Shown here: piece by piece, positions 44,005-56,400 of the stretch | Numbering within the stretch: the first letter of the stretch is position 1 | Layout of the letters: the number at the start of each line of letters is the position of its first letter | From: Prunus persica | Taxonomy: Eukaryota > Streptophyta > Magnoliopsida > Rosales > Rosaceae | Assembly (NCBI RefSeq): GCF_000346465.2 | Contig: NC_034012.1 | Span: 1,079,134-1,143,133, forward strand | Direction: 5' to 3' | DNA: 64,000 bases | The notes under the pieces: model-generated | What the model was told of the DNA's origin: nothing | Database searches by the model: none | What the model saw: only the letters and a program-made list of their open reading frames with translations | Position numbers and translations under genes: made by a program

Positions 44005-46290
44005 TTAGGATTTCCGAGCAGTCAATGCAGATCTCCTCAAGTGTTGTGCTCCGTATGCTGCTGTAGAAGTCACTGTTGTTGATGCCACTAACCAACTGCA
44101 GCAATTTGAAATGAACAATAGGCTGTCTGAGCATATATAATATCAAAGAAGACGAATTACAGAGCAAAGGTTCTGCGCCAAATCACCTCAAGTATGTAAT
44201 GTATATTTGAGTATCCTGGGTTCCAAACTCTGGTTGAAGCAGAGCTGCCGCAACTAAAATCAACTGGAAGACCGTGTTAAGCTGCCAAGATCCACAGTAT
44301 TGGTTACAAAATTGCGGATGTCATCAAACAGCAATCACAACACGTGCAGTGATTTTATCCCAACAGAGCCTTGAGCACTGTACGAATGTAAAAGAATAAA
44401 GCTTACCTTACTAATAAAGAGCGGTTCAACCTTCTCGGGACGGGTTCCACCAATGTTGAAAAAGTCGGACCAACTTTTCCACTGACAAAATTCAACAATG
44501 TCAAATCCAGATTTTGGCTACACGAGCAAGCAAGTTATTTTGGCCAAAACACTTATAAGACAGAGAGAAAGGTCTCACCTTCCACTCCAAGTTACTAGCT
44601 CTTTGATATACTGCACCACCAACAAGACCAACATCGCGAAACACAATGAGTCCAACAAGTCCAGCTTCAGAACACAAAAATCAAATGAAAAATTAGTTTC
44701 CCAACCACACAATCTTTTAAATCATCTAATTAAAGCAAACCAATTAAGACATCAGAAACCAAAGGAGATAAAACCAGAAGGTAAACAACAAGAGGAAAAT
44801 AAGCAAACATTAGCAAAGTATCTACTTATTTTGGTAGGTTCAGAATGCAACTGTGAAACACAAATCTCATTATGAAGCTCCCCAAATTACATTGGAATAC
44901 AAATTCCACAGGTACAATGATAACAAACAACATGTGCGGGTGAATATAGCCCCTAACCAGACTCTAGAGTATCCCTTCTTTGGGCATTTCTTTCATCCTG
45001 CTTCCTTACAGTTTTGGATAGTCTAAAATTTCAGCACAGTGTGTGCATGAATATGCAAGTGTGGCATCTGTGTTCGTATCCAAGGCTAAAAGGGGATGGG
45101 GTTATGTGCGTGTCTGAGGGAGGAGAGGTATAAAAATCGATGTATGTAACCATCAGCAACAGCCTAATTAATTATCAATGTGATAAAGAAAAAATGCATA
45201 TGCAGACGGGCATCACCTTCCAAGTCTCATAGAAAAAAAAAAGGGAACTACTTGGTACTTACGGTGAAGAAGACCCTCATGCACCATGGCCAAAGCAACG
45301 CATCCAATAAGAACCTGTATCATAATTAAATTGGAAAACTATCACATTTACTAGGTAATGGAAAACTATAATTAAATAGTTCATGTAGGAATCAAAGTGT
45401 TACCTCTATCCTTCTGAGAAAATTGAAGGAACAAAAAAAGCTTATACCTTGTCAGCAAGGGGATCCAGGTAGGAGCCAACAACAGAATTGATCTTCATCC
45501 TCCTAGCCATGTATCCATCCAACTACACAATGCAAGGACAAATGAAAATCTCATTGCAGAAGAATAACATTCATCATTAAAGCTTAAATTGATGTCTATG
45601 TGAAAAAAGGCTTAGTAATAACTACCCAATCAGTTGCCCCAGAGATAGCCAACCCCACCATTGCAGAAGAATACCATTCATTTGCAATCATCCTGTATAT
45701 AAGTTACAAATTCAATTCCCAAACTTGAACAAGAAAAACTTAATTTTCTTCTCACAAAATAAATTTAGAGCAATTGCACTATTTTAATAACAAAATGTGT
45801 ACCATCCAAGCAAAGGACCCGAAACCATTCGACTTATGGAGATCAAATTGGGCAAATTGACGAAATCATCACTGGCCTCTTTCAACCCGACACCACGATC
45901 CAATACGGTCGGAGCAGGCGAGAGTGACCCGACCTCAAATGGGAGCGGGAAGCTCGGTCTCCTCCGTATGAGATTCAAGCTTAAGGAAGCTTCGATCTTT
46001 CTGAGAACGACGCCGTTCCCACGAAGGTAGAGCGGAGTGGCGGACTGCGAGAGCTTCCATGGAGGGCAAGAGAGGAAGAGCGGTCCGTGAAAAGGAATGA
46101 TCCAATTGGAGAGTGGAGAGAGAAAGGTCCTAGAAATCTGAGACGGCAAGCGAAAGAGAGGGTGAGAGAGAGGGTAAGAGAGAGTAGGATATTGAAGAGG
46201 CGCCGAGATGTATGAGGCTGTGGCCGTGAGGAAGGTTCTCGATCTTTTAGGGTTTTCAATTAGGGCTTTCAGGGACCTGAAGACCACCAT
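44005..46290 (-). CDS. CLS: Mitochondrial cardiolipin synthase (CMP-forming)
   Basis: Makes cardiolipin from phosphatidylglycerol and CDP-diacylglycerol at the inner mitochondrial membrane. Exon 1 is 45803-46290, from [20 protein letters not shown]; an earlier in-frame ATG lies at 46323. It encodes a long Ser/Arg-rich presequence and then [19 protein letters not shown]. The next exon joins in frame to [22 protein letters not shown]. The CDP-alcohol phosphotransferase signature is complete across the next splice: [10 protein letters not shown], then [14 protein letters not shown], matching D-x2-DG-x2-AR-x8-G-x3-D-x3-D. Later exons give [54 protein letters not shown] and [15 protein letters not shown]. 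The last exon stops at 44005 after [12 protein letters not shown]. The total of about 340 residues is normal for plant CLS. Confidence 0.92.
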
Positions 46291-46614
46291 TACTGAAACA
46301 TTTTTTGAAGAAAAGGATAGCAAGACTTAGCAGTAAATTTGGCTTTTGCAGGGGCTTAGCGGTCTGTATGTATGACATGTCACACGTGCATGGCTCTCTC
46401 TTGTCTTTACACTTGGCTTGGCTTGGACTGGATTGGACTAAATTTAGTACCATGTTTGTTTCATTTAATTCTAGTCTTAGATGAGATTGCTAATACCGGG
46501 CCCACCAAAAATACCTCACTAGGAGGGGACTACTAAACCCATGTAGAAAGGGAGGATTAGCTAGTCCTATGTTCACCAATATATAAGATGCATATATTAT
46601 ATTGTAATACTAAT

Positions 46615-46620
46615 AACATA

Positions 46621-46662
<42 letters not shown>

Positions 46663-48185
46663 ATACACATATACTATAATGTACATATATACATGTATAT
46701 ACACATATACATGTATATATATAAATACATATATACATATATAATATATATATATAAATACATATAGATATATACACATACAGTCCCCTTCTATTGAGGG
46801 ATCCCTCAAATAATTTTATTTGAGGGACGCCCTTTAGAGTACCCTACAATTCTTTTCCCAATAATCCAAACCATCTATTTTTTAGGTATTCATTCATAGA
46901 TCATCCTTACAAAAAATTAGACAAATCGGAAACCGTTTCAACATCCAATTGTGTCTTACAAAATCAATGAACACGGTGCTTTAAGAAAAGTACTAAAATT
47001 TCAATAACTCAATTGAGTGGTCACATGATATCGGATTCAAGTGATTTTTTGTAGAGATGATCTTTGAATGAATATCTACAAAATAGACGGTTTGGATTAG
47101 TGAAATACAATCCGTAGTGAGGCCTACAAGAGGTGTCCCTCAAATAAGCTTATTTGAGGGATCCCTCAATGGAAGCTCTCTGTATACACATATATTATTA
47201 TTATAATATACTCATATACACATACATATTAATATTATAATAATACATACATGTATACATGTATATATATATATAATATATATTATATTATATATTAATG
47301 TACATATATACACGTATATACATATATATATAAACACATATATACATATATAATATATAAATACATATAGATATATACACGTATATTATTATTATAATAT
47401 ACTCATATACACATACATATTAATATTATAATAATAGCATACATGTATATATGTAATATATATAAGTATATATACATATATGTGTATATATATTATACCC
47501 ATGTATGTATTATAATATACATATACACACGTATATACACATATACATTATATATTTATACTACATGTATATATATATATTATAATATACATATATACAT
47601 GTATATTATTATTATAACATACCCATATATATTATCTATTATAATATACATATATATGTATTATACCCATGTATATATTATAATATATAGATACACCTAT
47701 ATACAAATATATTATATACATGTATATACGTATATATATATATGTATATTATAATATATAATATATATACATATATTATATATACATATGTATTTTATAA
47801 TATATATATATAATGTATATGTAAAATACATATGTATATATAATATATGTATATATAAATACATATATAATATACATATATACACGTATATACATATATA
47901 TTATTATTATTATTATTATAACATACCCATATATATTATATATATTATATTATACATACATATATATAAATATATGTATATGTATTATACCCATGTATAT
48001 TATAATATACATATATACACCTATATACACTTATATATATGTATGTACGTTTATATTATTTAAAATATATAATATTATTATAATATACTTATATACATGT
48101 ATATATACATATATATATTATATGTATGTATATATACATATATATTATATATATTATAAAATAATATATACATATATATATAGAT
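46615..48185. repeat. TA-rich compound microsatellite
   Basis: A (TTA/ATT)n run of about 14 units at 46621-46660 is followed by interrupted (TA)n sequence with ATATACATGTATATAC-like blocks to 46780. The MITE interrupts it, and it resumes from 47183 to about 48185, with another TTA run near 47890-47920. Tyr/Ile-rich open frames across it are products of the repeat and not genes. Confidence 0.9.
46781..47182. mobile_element. 402-bp MITE with palindromic terminal inverted repeats
   Basis: Left end CAGTCCCCTTCTATTGAGGG and right end, reversed, CAGAGAGCTTCCATTGAGGG continue as matching inverted repeats of about 50 bp. Each repeat contains TTGAGGGATCCCTCAA (a perfect 16-bp palindrome) and a second TCCCTCAAATAA/TTATTTGAGGGA palindrome. 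Outside is TA on both sides, consistent with a TA target but untestable inside a TA repeat. There is no coding capacity. It may be a Tc1/mariner-derived or a Mutator-type MITE; the superfamily is unsure. Confidence 0.8.
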
Positions 48186-49162
48186 ATTTTTGAAAAAATA
48201 AAAAAAATTCTAGTCATAGTCCAAGCATACACTAAACGCAGGATAAGTGTTATCCAACTTAGACCAAGCCAAGCCAAGCCAAACCAGTTCCTAAACATAG
48301 TCCATGCCAAGACAGTCCTGTGTACCAAACGAGCCCGGAATTTCCCCAATTATTTTATTTATTATTTCAATTTTTCATGGGCTAGGCTACTTGTAATAAT
48401 GGATCCATAGAACTCAACTTCCATAAGAGTTTGGGTTGTAATATGAGCTACAAACCCATTGCGATCAATTATAATTTAGTAAATTTAGGTTTTACCCATA
48501 AAAAAATTTTTACTTTTGGAAAAAGCCAAAGCTTTTTAAAAAAAGACAAAATAACCTCTCAACTTTCAAACCAAAGACATGCAAATGTAAAGGATTTCTT
48601 AGGAAATCAAAAAATAAATAAGGGCAATTTTGTCCATTTTTGCTTGTTTTAAAAATTTTCTCTCTCCTTTGGGCTTTTTCTAAGTCTCCCTTATAATTTT
48701 CACATCCGAAACTGAATTGAAATTTTTTGGTGGTAAGCAAAATTAGAAAAAAAAAAAAAAAATTTGACATACAAAAGTTAAAAGTTACGAGACAAGTGTG
48801 ATGATGTGGTATGATAATCTTATTCGAATTTTCTTGAAAGAATAGAAGTTAACTCGATTTAAGTTTAACAAAAGCGTATCGTAGAAAGCGCGTTCTGTTG
48901 TAACCGACAGCTCAACTCAATGGTTTAATTTTGTCAAAAAAACCCGAAGTAGAACTAATATTAACGCTGCTATATAAAACTTGTTGTAACATGCCAACGC
49001 ATACGTAGTAACAACTTGTTACTGGTCTTTTAACAATGTTGGTTTCAAGTCCAAGATTTTCTTGATTTGTTTGTTGCCATTTCCATGGACTATTTGAGAG
49101 AGTTTGCAGAAAAAGTAACGTTTCTGCCGCCGGAGGCAGAGGCGCCAGGGAGGAGAGAAAAG

Positions 49163-49781
49163 ATGAGCTGCTTCTCTTGTTGCAAGCGGGTGGATGAGCC
49201 TGAAGAATCTGTAAGGAATACCAGAACAGGGAGGACATATTCTAATGCTAGTGGCGGGAGGAGATTGACCGCCCTTATTGCAACTTTCTCTATTAAGTCA
49301 GGTAGGATGGTGGCAAGAAAAGCTATTCATTCATTTTGTTTCAGTCTTGATTAATGAAATGCAGAGGTTTGGTGGGATTTGATCTGTTCAAGTCTGTGTT
49401 TACAAATATCTTTTTGTTTAAAGTTTGGTTTGCTAATTATGAATTAAGGTTGGATGATCATATATTTGCTTTGAAACACATAAATACAAGTTGCAAAGAA
49501 ATTTATATATAGGAAAATGATCTGATATAGAGACCAGGCTTCCTTGGTGAACTTTTTGTGGACATCTCTTATATGGCAGGCATGTGATGAATATGCAGGT
49601 AGCAGCCAATGTAGGAATTTGCACAAAGAGATACTCAAGACTGGACATGCAAAAAAATCTGCTCAGCTCTTTACATATCAGGAATTAGCTGCTGCAACTG
49701 ATAACTTCAATCCTGATTCTCTGGTGGGAGAAGGTGGATTTGGGAAGGTGTACAAAGGACACATAGACAGCATCAAACAAG

Positions 49782-49831
<50 letters not shown>

Positions 49832-50966
49832 GTGCTGATAATCGTAAGAAGGTCCTGCAATTTATATTTTTGATTTGTTCCTTTCAGGTTGTGGCCGTGA
49901 AGCAACTGGACCGGAAAGGATTGCAAGGGGGTAGAGAGTTCTGTTCTGAAGTTATCATGTTGAGTTTGGTTCAACACCCAAACCTCGTCAATCTGATTGG
50001 CTACTGTGCAGAAGGAGACCAGAAAATTTTAGTGTATGAATTCATGGCCAATGGTTCTTTGGAGAATCACTTTCTAGGTATGCAAAAAACTAATTTGGAC
50101 CCAAAAGTTTCATATAGTGATGGGCTACTTTTGTGCAACGAAACTGAATGTACATTTTCTTTTTGTTTAGATCTATCTCCAAATAGAGAGCCTCTTGATT
50201 GGTATACCAGGATGAAAATAGCCGAAGGAGCAGCTAGAGGACTTGAGTACCTGCATGAGACTGCCAATCCACCGGTGATTTATCGCGACTTCAAAGCATC
50301 TAATATACTGTTAGATGACAAATTCAGTCCTAAGCTCTCTGATTTTGGACTTGCTAAGTTAGGTCCAACCGGAGACAAGGACCATGTGTCTACAAGGGTG
50401 ATGGGAACTTATGGCTATTGTGCACCAGAGTATGCTTCAACAGGACAGCTGACAACCATGTCTGATGTATACAGCTTCGGCGTTGTATTTCTGGAGTTAA
50501 TCACGGAAAGGAGAGCTATTGATGATAGAAGGCCAGTTAGAGAACAGAACCTAGTCAGTTGGGTATGTTAACACTCATGAATTAGCAAGGCCAATGTTAA
50601 AAGGACAGAAGAATCATATATATAAGACTACATATTCTTTGCAACATTAATTAATACTGATCCTCTTTGTTCATCATGCAGGCAAAGCCAATGTTAATGG
50701 ACAGAATAAACTATGCATCAATGGCTGACCCGTTGCTTGGAGGGAAATTTCCGGTAAAGGGTTTGAATCAAGCTGTTGCAATTGCAGCAATGTGTCTCAA
50801 TGAGGAAGCTGACTGCCGACCTTCGATGGGTGATGTTGTAACTGCCCTTGAGCATCTATCCTTGCCAATATATGATGAACTGGATGCCAAGGGTGCATCA
50901 GGAAACAATGGTGGGCATGTTGAATCAGTAAAAAGAAAAAGTTTTAAAGGAGACCGAGAGCTATAG
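49163..50966 (+). CDS. Receptor-like cytoplasmic kinase, subfamily VII (PBS1/PBL-like)
   Basis: Ser/Thr kinase acting beneath membrane receptors in immunity or growth signalling. Exons: 49163-49301, 49599-49780, 49888-50077, 50171-50562 and 50682-50966. They total 1188 nt, 395 residues. The start MSCFSCCKR has Cys residues suited to S-acylation and membrane anchoring. An in-frame ATG at 49085 would hide that motif, so it is disfavoured. Kinase motifs: glycine loop [12 protein letters not shown], Lys in VVAVKQLD, catalytic loop [13 protein letters not shown] (RD type), SDFGLAK, activation segment [20 protein letters not shown], and [20 protein letters not shown]. The substrate-recognition end [20 protein letters not shown] also fits. 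The family tail is short. In Arabidopsis a similar kinase (At1g61860) lies beside PLA I and PPR336, supporting orthology. Confidence 0.92.
49784..49829 (+). repeat. (TC)23 microsatellite inside an RLCK intron
   Basis: An uninterrupted TC dinucleotide run begins 3 nt after the start of the 5' splice site (GTATCTCT...) and fills nearly half of the 107-nt intron 49781-49887. It would be length-variable between individuals. Confidence 0.95.
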
Positions 50967-51600
50967 CAATTTGCCTCAAGGTGCAAGCTGAAGAAGGTGC
51001 ATTTCAGATTCAAGCTGAATCTTATTTCCATTACTAACTATGGGGATCTTTTATTTGTATTTTCCTGTACCTATTATAATTAGCTTGTTCAATTGATAAA
51101 GCTGAATCTGTAGTTTGTATATATAATCCATTCCCTGTACCCAAAATGTTGACAAAAAAAAAGAAAAAAAAAATCAAATTCTAAGAGATCATGTGTCAGT
51201 TTTGCACTAGTGGACTGAAATCAAAAGCCTTTTGTCCACTTTAAATTCTATTACTTCGTAAGTTCGCTGCTCTTCTAGAATCTAGATCAATCCACAAACC
51301 ACATAATCCAACTCCTATTTTATCAGACTAAGACCAACTCCTATAACAGAGTACTTAGGAAACAAGATGCAGTTTCTGGTTGCCTTGCCCACTATATCCA
51401 ATTGCTCTCTCTGGCAGCATGTCCATCCCAATTCCCATGAAAAAGGAAAAAAATAAAAAAAAGGGGAAAATAAAAGTATTAACAGAGAGACTATGGCAAG
51501 AGAGAGTTTTGAGTTTCATTGAATGTATGTTGTGAACTGGCAAAATGGTATATAAAGCTCAAAAAACATTGTCAGCACCTCTTTGAGAAGATGGTCTAAC
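50967..51600. other. Intergenic between convergent RLCK and small hypothetical gene
   Basis: Contains the RLCK 3' UTR (to about 51150) and the 3' UTR of the minus-strand small gene. An A-rich stretch occurs at 51155-51172. Nothing else is supported. Confidence 0.5.
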
Positions 51601-52008
51601 TTAAATGCTCAAGTTGTTCATGTCATCCTTGAGGATCCTGTAATTAAACCCAGGAATGCCATTTAGCCGATTGGTTTCTGCAACTTTTGTAGCAGAGCAT
51701 ATGCTTGATAAGAATCTTCTGCTGCTTCTCCTCTTCTTCCTTTTCCAGGTCATTATCAAGAACCAGAAGCTAGGCTTGCTAGAATGAGTGCAACTGCTGG
51801 CAGTCATGTCAACTATTTGTCCCTGAGGCTTCCTCGAGCTTGAGTTTCCACGCGGCCGGTCGAGCTCAAGATTGCTGAAATACTCGATCTCCTTCCTGAC
51901 AAGCGAACCTACAGTGCCTCGCGTGCCTATTGCAATTGGAGCTGGTGCAGCCATTGTATTTGTTACAGGGAACTTGATTTCTGTTGTGCTGCTGGCTTTA
52001 TACTGCAT
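51601..52008 (-). CDS. Small uncharacterised plant protein
   Basis: Open frame of 135 residues with no intron; ATG 52008, or more likely ATG 51954 (MAAPAPIAIGTRGTVGSLVR, 117 residues). Visible features are a conserved-looking N-terminal block GTRGTVGSLVRKEIEYFSNL, a Ser/Lys/Arg-rich middle, and a basic cluster WKRKKRRSSRRF that could act as a nuclear signal or membrane-contact region. The tail is GIPGFNYRILKDDMNNLSI. I recall similar short proteins with the motif GTVGSLVRKEIEYF in other dicots, but no named function. The sequence is hydrophilic with no signal peptide. A run of 135 codons with biased, non-repetitive composition supports a real gene. Confidence 0.65.
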   Translation of the reverse strand: MQYKASSTTEIKFPVTNTMAAPAPIAIGTRGTVGSLVRKEIEYFSNLELDRPRGNSSSRKPQGQIVDMTASSCTHSSKPSFWFLIMTWKRKKRRSSRRFLSSICSATKVAETNRLNGIPGFNYRILKDDMNNLSI

Positions 52009-53496
52009 ATTTTTTTAAAGGTGTAAAGTGATGTAAGAAGCTTCAGGGTGAAGAAAGTGGTGTTCTTGGGGGTCTTTTTCATGAGACTTGAGGGAAAGTT
52101 TGCTTCAAATTTGGATAATCTTTTCTTTGATTTTTATAAAACTCTTTTAATGCAGTGCTTTTGGTAAAGTGGACAGCATGAGAATTTCCATAATTGGTGT
52201 TTCGGTTAGGACATGGGTCATCATATTATCCCGGTGGTTGCAATAAAAGCATGCATAATCTCCGGATTAATTTTTTACCCTTTCGATTCACTTGAAACTG
52301 TAGGGTTCAGTTCACTATCATGGTAGTAGGGCCAAAACAAGCATCTGAAAAGTTAAAAGAATGCTTTTGTGTGTCATTTCTTAAAAGATTCTAGAGAGGA
52401 AAAGGAAGAGAGATGAAGTTTTGACTCTCTTGTTTGTTGCTTTGAGTGGTATTTAAGTCTCAGGTGGGTATATATCTTTATTTGCTTTCATTTGCTTTTT
52501 TCTATTGTTAATTATTCTGCGGCTGGCTGCTGGCTGCATGAGAGAAGTTGAATGATGCATGCAACTGGTAAATGCAGATAACTTTTTTTTATATAAAATA
52601 TGCGTGGCTTCAAGCAATTGATTAAACTCACAAAGGGCAGTGAAGTGACAAAAATCATTTGTTGCAGTTGGTAAGTTGGTAATGGAATAGGATAGGAGGG
52701 CCCTGTGAAATTCTTAAAAATTGAATGGTGATTAGTCCAATTGTGTTCTTATTCTGAAGCCAAAGTTGATCCACTGAATTGGAAATTGAAGTGTATTATT
52801 AAAGGTTGAACGAACGCCATACCCATCAATAGAACAGAATGAGAGCTTTCATATTAAATGGTGCTCAAATGACACTTGACTTGCCCAACATTATCAAATT
52901 TGTTTTTCTTTTTGCTTTCATTGGGTTTTTGTTTTTCTTTTCCAGACACCCTCCTCCCTCCTCCCTCCTCAACTAACAACACCAAGGTTGAGTAGATAAA
53001 ACAATAAATGGACGTTTCAACAAAACTAAACTTTTATGCTAATGTCCTTAACATCTACCCTACCCTAACAATTAATCAGCAAAATGCTTTACCAACTCTT
53101 CAAGTTAATAATAGGTTGATTGCAGCCGCGTAGTTTCTACTTAGGAAGCAGTAAGTAAATATGGTCAACTACGTACACCGGCACGGCACATACTAAGGAA
53201 ACATAAGTTGTTAAGAGTAGAAATGAAAGTTTGGCAAAAACAATTATCAGAAAGGGAAATGAGAAAATTTGAGACCATATATATATATATATGTATATAT
53301 GAATATATTATAGATGCAGAACACCACACACGTTAAACAAACAACATTTCATTTTTCTTCTCTGTTTGTAAGCCTCAAAATTGGAAGTTCCCTCTTATTT
53401 CTTAACATTCACCAGCTCCTCTATGTTCTTATTCTCTCTTTTCTATTTTTCCTATGCCTTTTGTTTTCATTTTTCATTTTCCTGTATGAGATATAG
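52009..53496. other. Intergenic upstream of the small gene and downstream of PLA I
   Basis: Promoter and 5' UTR of the small minus-strand gene occupy the left part. A short (TA)n run lies at 53277-53300. The open frame 53314-53496 is hydrophobic, T-rich and probably not coding. No RNA gene or mobile element was recognised. Confidence 0.5.
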
Positions 53497-56400
53497 TTAG
53501 CAATCTAGTATACCCGGAAGATGGCAGGAATACCTCAACTTCCGATGTGAGGCAAGTGCATGTCGTAGAGAAACATCCACACTCGCACCCTCTCGAAACA
53601 GTGAATCATACAATTGACAAACAAATTGTGACACTTCTTCCTCATCATCATCCCAAAAACCCGTAGAGGGGTCCCCGTTTTCACTATCTTCCCAATCACT
53701 CACCGGACTACTAGGCTCAGCCTCCTCATCTTCAATGTCATCTTCAGCCTCTTCCTCACCAATCTCAAACTTCCCATTTTCAAACGCACTGAACTCTGCA
53801 GATCCATGGAGTGTTGTCAGCTGTGATTCTGGGGGCTGACCTGAAGAGCATATAACAGCTTTGGCACCACAGTCTAAAAAAGACTTAACCAAGGTTGGAG
53901 TAGGCCCATATGTCCCTGTGCAAATAATGATCCTGTCCCTCCAAGCTCCAACCTATAGTTATTTAAAGGCATAAAACATCAATTCTATTAGTCAGGTCAT
54001 GCGATGCATATTTTAAATAACAAAGAGAAAATGCTTCACATAAATAGAGATGGAAGTGTACCATCCAACGAACATCATCAGGTGATAAATGGATAGAAGG
54101 TACAGTTCTACGAAACAAATATGCTCCAATTTCTTGGCCATCTTCCATAACCTTAAAGAATGCCATCATACAACAGAACCAGAGTTAATAGTTATAAGTA
54201 ACTTCCAATAAGTAGCAAAAACTATGGTTTTAATGCTAAAGGGAGCATACTTGGGTTTGGCGTCCCATATAACGGTGAACAATGCCTCCAATTTGGAAGT
54301 ATGGTCTACAAGCAACCAAATCAGAAACAGTTGAAATATTGGAGAGAGATGATGCAGCCTTCCTGCAGCGGTTTCGCATCACCGATATCAAACTTGATTT
54401 AACACTCTGCAGAAACTTATCTGCAAGCTCTCCAGGTTCAGCAACCACAAATACATCATTCTGCCAACTACAAAAATAAATAGCCGTTAAATGCTAACTT
54501 CAACTGAAATAACATCAACTTGTAATTATAACAAATCAACCAGCAGCATCTTGACCTTAATATCGAGCCAAGTGAGTCATTCTGAAGGGCCAAATGTACA
54601 ATGCCCACTTGGGGCGAATTCTGCAACTTCTCATGCAATGACTGGACAGGTAAAGAAAGCTGTCTAGGTCCTGCAGGAGACTCGGGTGGTGACGCGGCTC
54701 CCTTTCCAGATTGACCATCTAAGCTTAAAGGTGGGACCATATCAATTCGGCCAGCCCTCTGTGGGCCAAAATCAGGACTGTAGAAAAGTGGGCTTGATGG
54801 GATGCTTGCAGGAAACAAAGGTGAAGCAAATGGTGTTGGGAACGTTGTTGCCGGCACCGTTTTCACAAATCCTGATATCCCTTGCATTAGGGATAATCGT
54901 ATTCCATTACGGGCACAAAATGACTCAAGTGCATGAGCATGGTTAGAAGATCGACCAGAATTGGGGCTATGTGAAGCTTCAACAAGTAGTACATTACGCC
55001 TCCAACCTAGAGATGGGCCTTTTTCATCTACTAGATCAAAGTACAAATTGAACTTAGGTTCTTGTAAAATGTGTAAAAAACCTAAAATGCATAGAGATCA
55101 ATTGAAGAAAAATGTCAGTATCAATACCCTCATTTGATGCCTTTGACTTGGGGAAATGTTGAGATCTCAAATTCTCGGACCACTTCTCATCATGTTGGAA
55201 TGGCATAAGTAGTCTCTCACAGGCATCCTTAAATGCATGAGAGTTTTTCTGAATATATTCCTCAACTGCAGCTTCCAATTTCAGCCAGATCGCTGGATCA
55301 GTCTCATCCAATTCCATATCACACCGTTCATCAACTGCAGGGGAAAACATAGAAGTGCTGATTCAGAATTAGTTCTTTCACTAAAAATCCACCTTAGAGA
55401 AAAAGTTAACAGATGGAAACAAAAGTAGTTAAGGTTGCTTTTCTGCGCGAGGGTCAAGATTTCTGACATTTCATGCTCATCTAGACATATTACTTCAGAA
55501 TCAACACATACCTGGATTAAACCGAAAATATTGCATTCCAGGGAGCATGGGTAGCAATGTACTTAAAGCCTCCTCCACCCGTTCCACAGAGCATGCACTT
55601 TCTATCAATACTTGCCCAGTATCCAGATAACGCCAGCCACCTTTTCGCACCTACACTAGCAGATTTCGTATGAATCTATAAAGCAGAGTAATCACTCTTA
55701 AATGCCATCCAATCTATTCTGGAACATTTTGCAACTACAATGTTATTAACTTGTTTTTCAGTTAGCCCATCAAAATTAGTAGCTCTGCATTTCCTGGGAT
55801 TCCTAGACAATAAGACCAGAATTTCACAACTGACTCTAACAACAAAGGTTACGGTTTACCTTTGTTGGAACAGAACCACAGCCAATGGAAACCAGGCAGT
55901 CAATTCTTGTGTCAGGCCATAAAAGTTGTGCTTCTCTAATGGAAAAAATTGTAGGATTGTTTGCCACTATTGCACCATCTTGCCACCGGTTTACATCTAT
56001 AGAAATGGTAGGATATAAACATTAAAGGATATTAAAACCAAGAAAGAGGTAATATCCACGTGCTCACCTTAATCATTAAGATCCTAATGACAAGAATATT
56101 TCCACAAGTGCATGAGAGATTACCATCGGAGAAATCATCAAGATAATATGGAGCTGCAGACGATGCTCTTATAGCTTGCCATACTTGATGTTTACAACTT
56201 CCAATAAAAGCACTGTGCCTATAGCCAAGTTCAGCACCCACAGTAGGTGATCCTTGCACAGTGATTCCTGAACTCTCTGAAACTGCAAGAGGCACTTCTA
56301 GTGTTCCCGCCGGGTACTACAAATTGAGTACAACATACCAGGTAAAAATTTCAACGGTGAAGTGATGATGTTTGCACAAAGGAACTACTAGTCTCAAACC

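Larger units (their letters stand above)
46291..49162. other. Repeat-rich intergenic region between CLS and the RLCK gene
   Basis: Apart from the microsatellite and MITE listed separately, the right part (48200-49080) has no gene. The edges at about 46450-46580 and 48210-48340 share GTTTGKTWCA-like ends in opposite orientation (TACCATGTTTGTTTCAT and, reversed, CTCGTTTGGTACACAG). This hints that the whole TA-rich block lies inside an older terminal-repeat element, but the match is short. Confidence 0.45.

Noticed and set aside
44498..44875. 125-aa plus-strand frame inside the cardiolipin synthase gene
   Set aside because: It is antisense to CLS exon and intron sequence, Lys/Asn/Gln-rich from A-rich DNA, and has no domain.
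47443..48193. Tyr/Ile-rich open frames of 66-103 aa
   Set aside because: They are translations of TA and TTA microsatellites.
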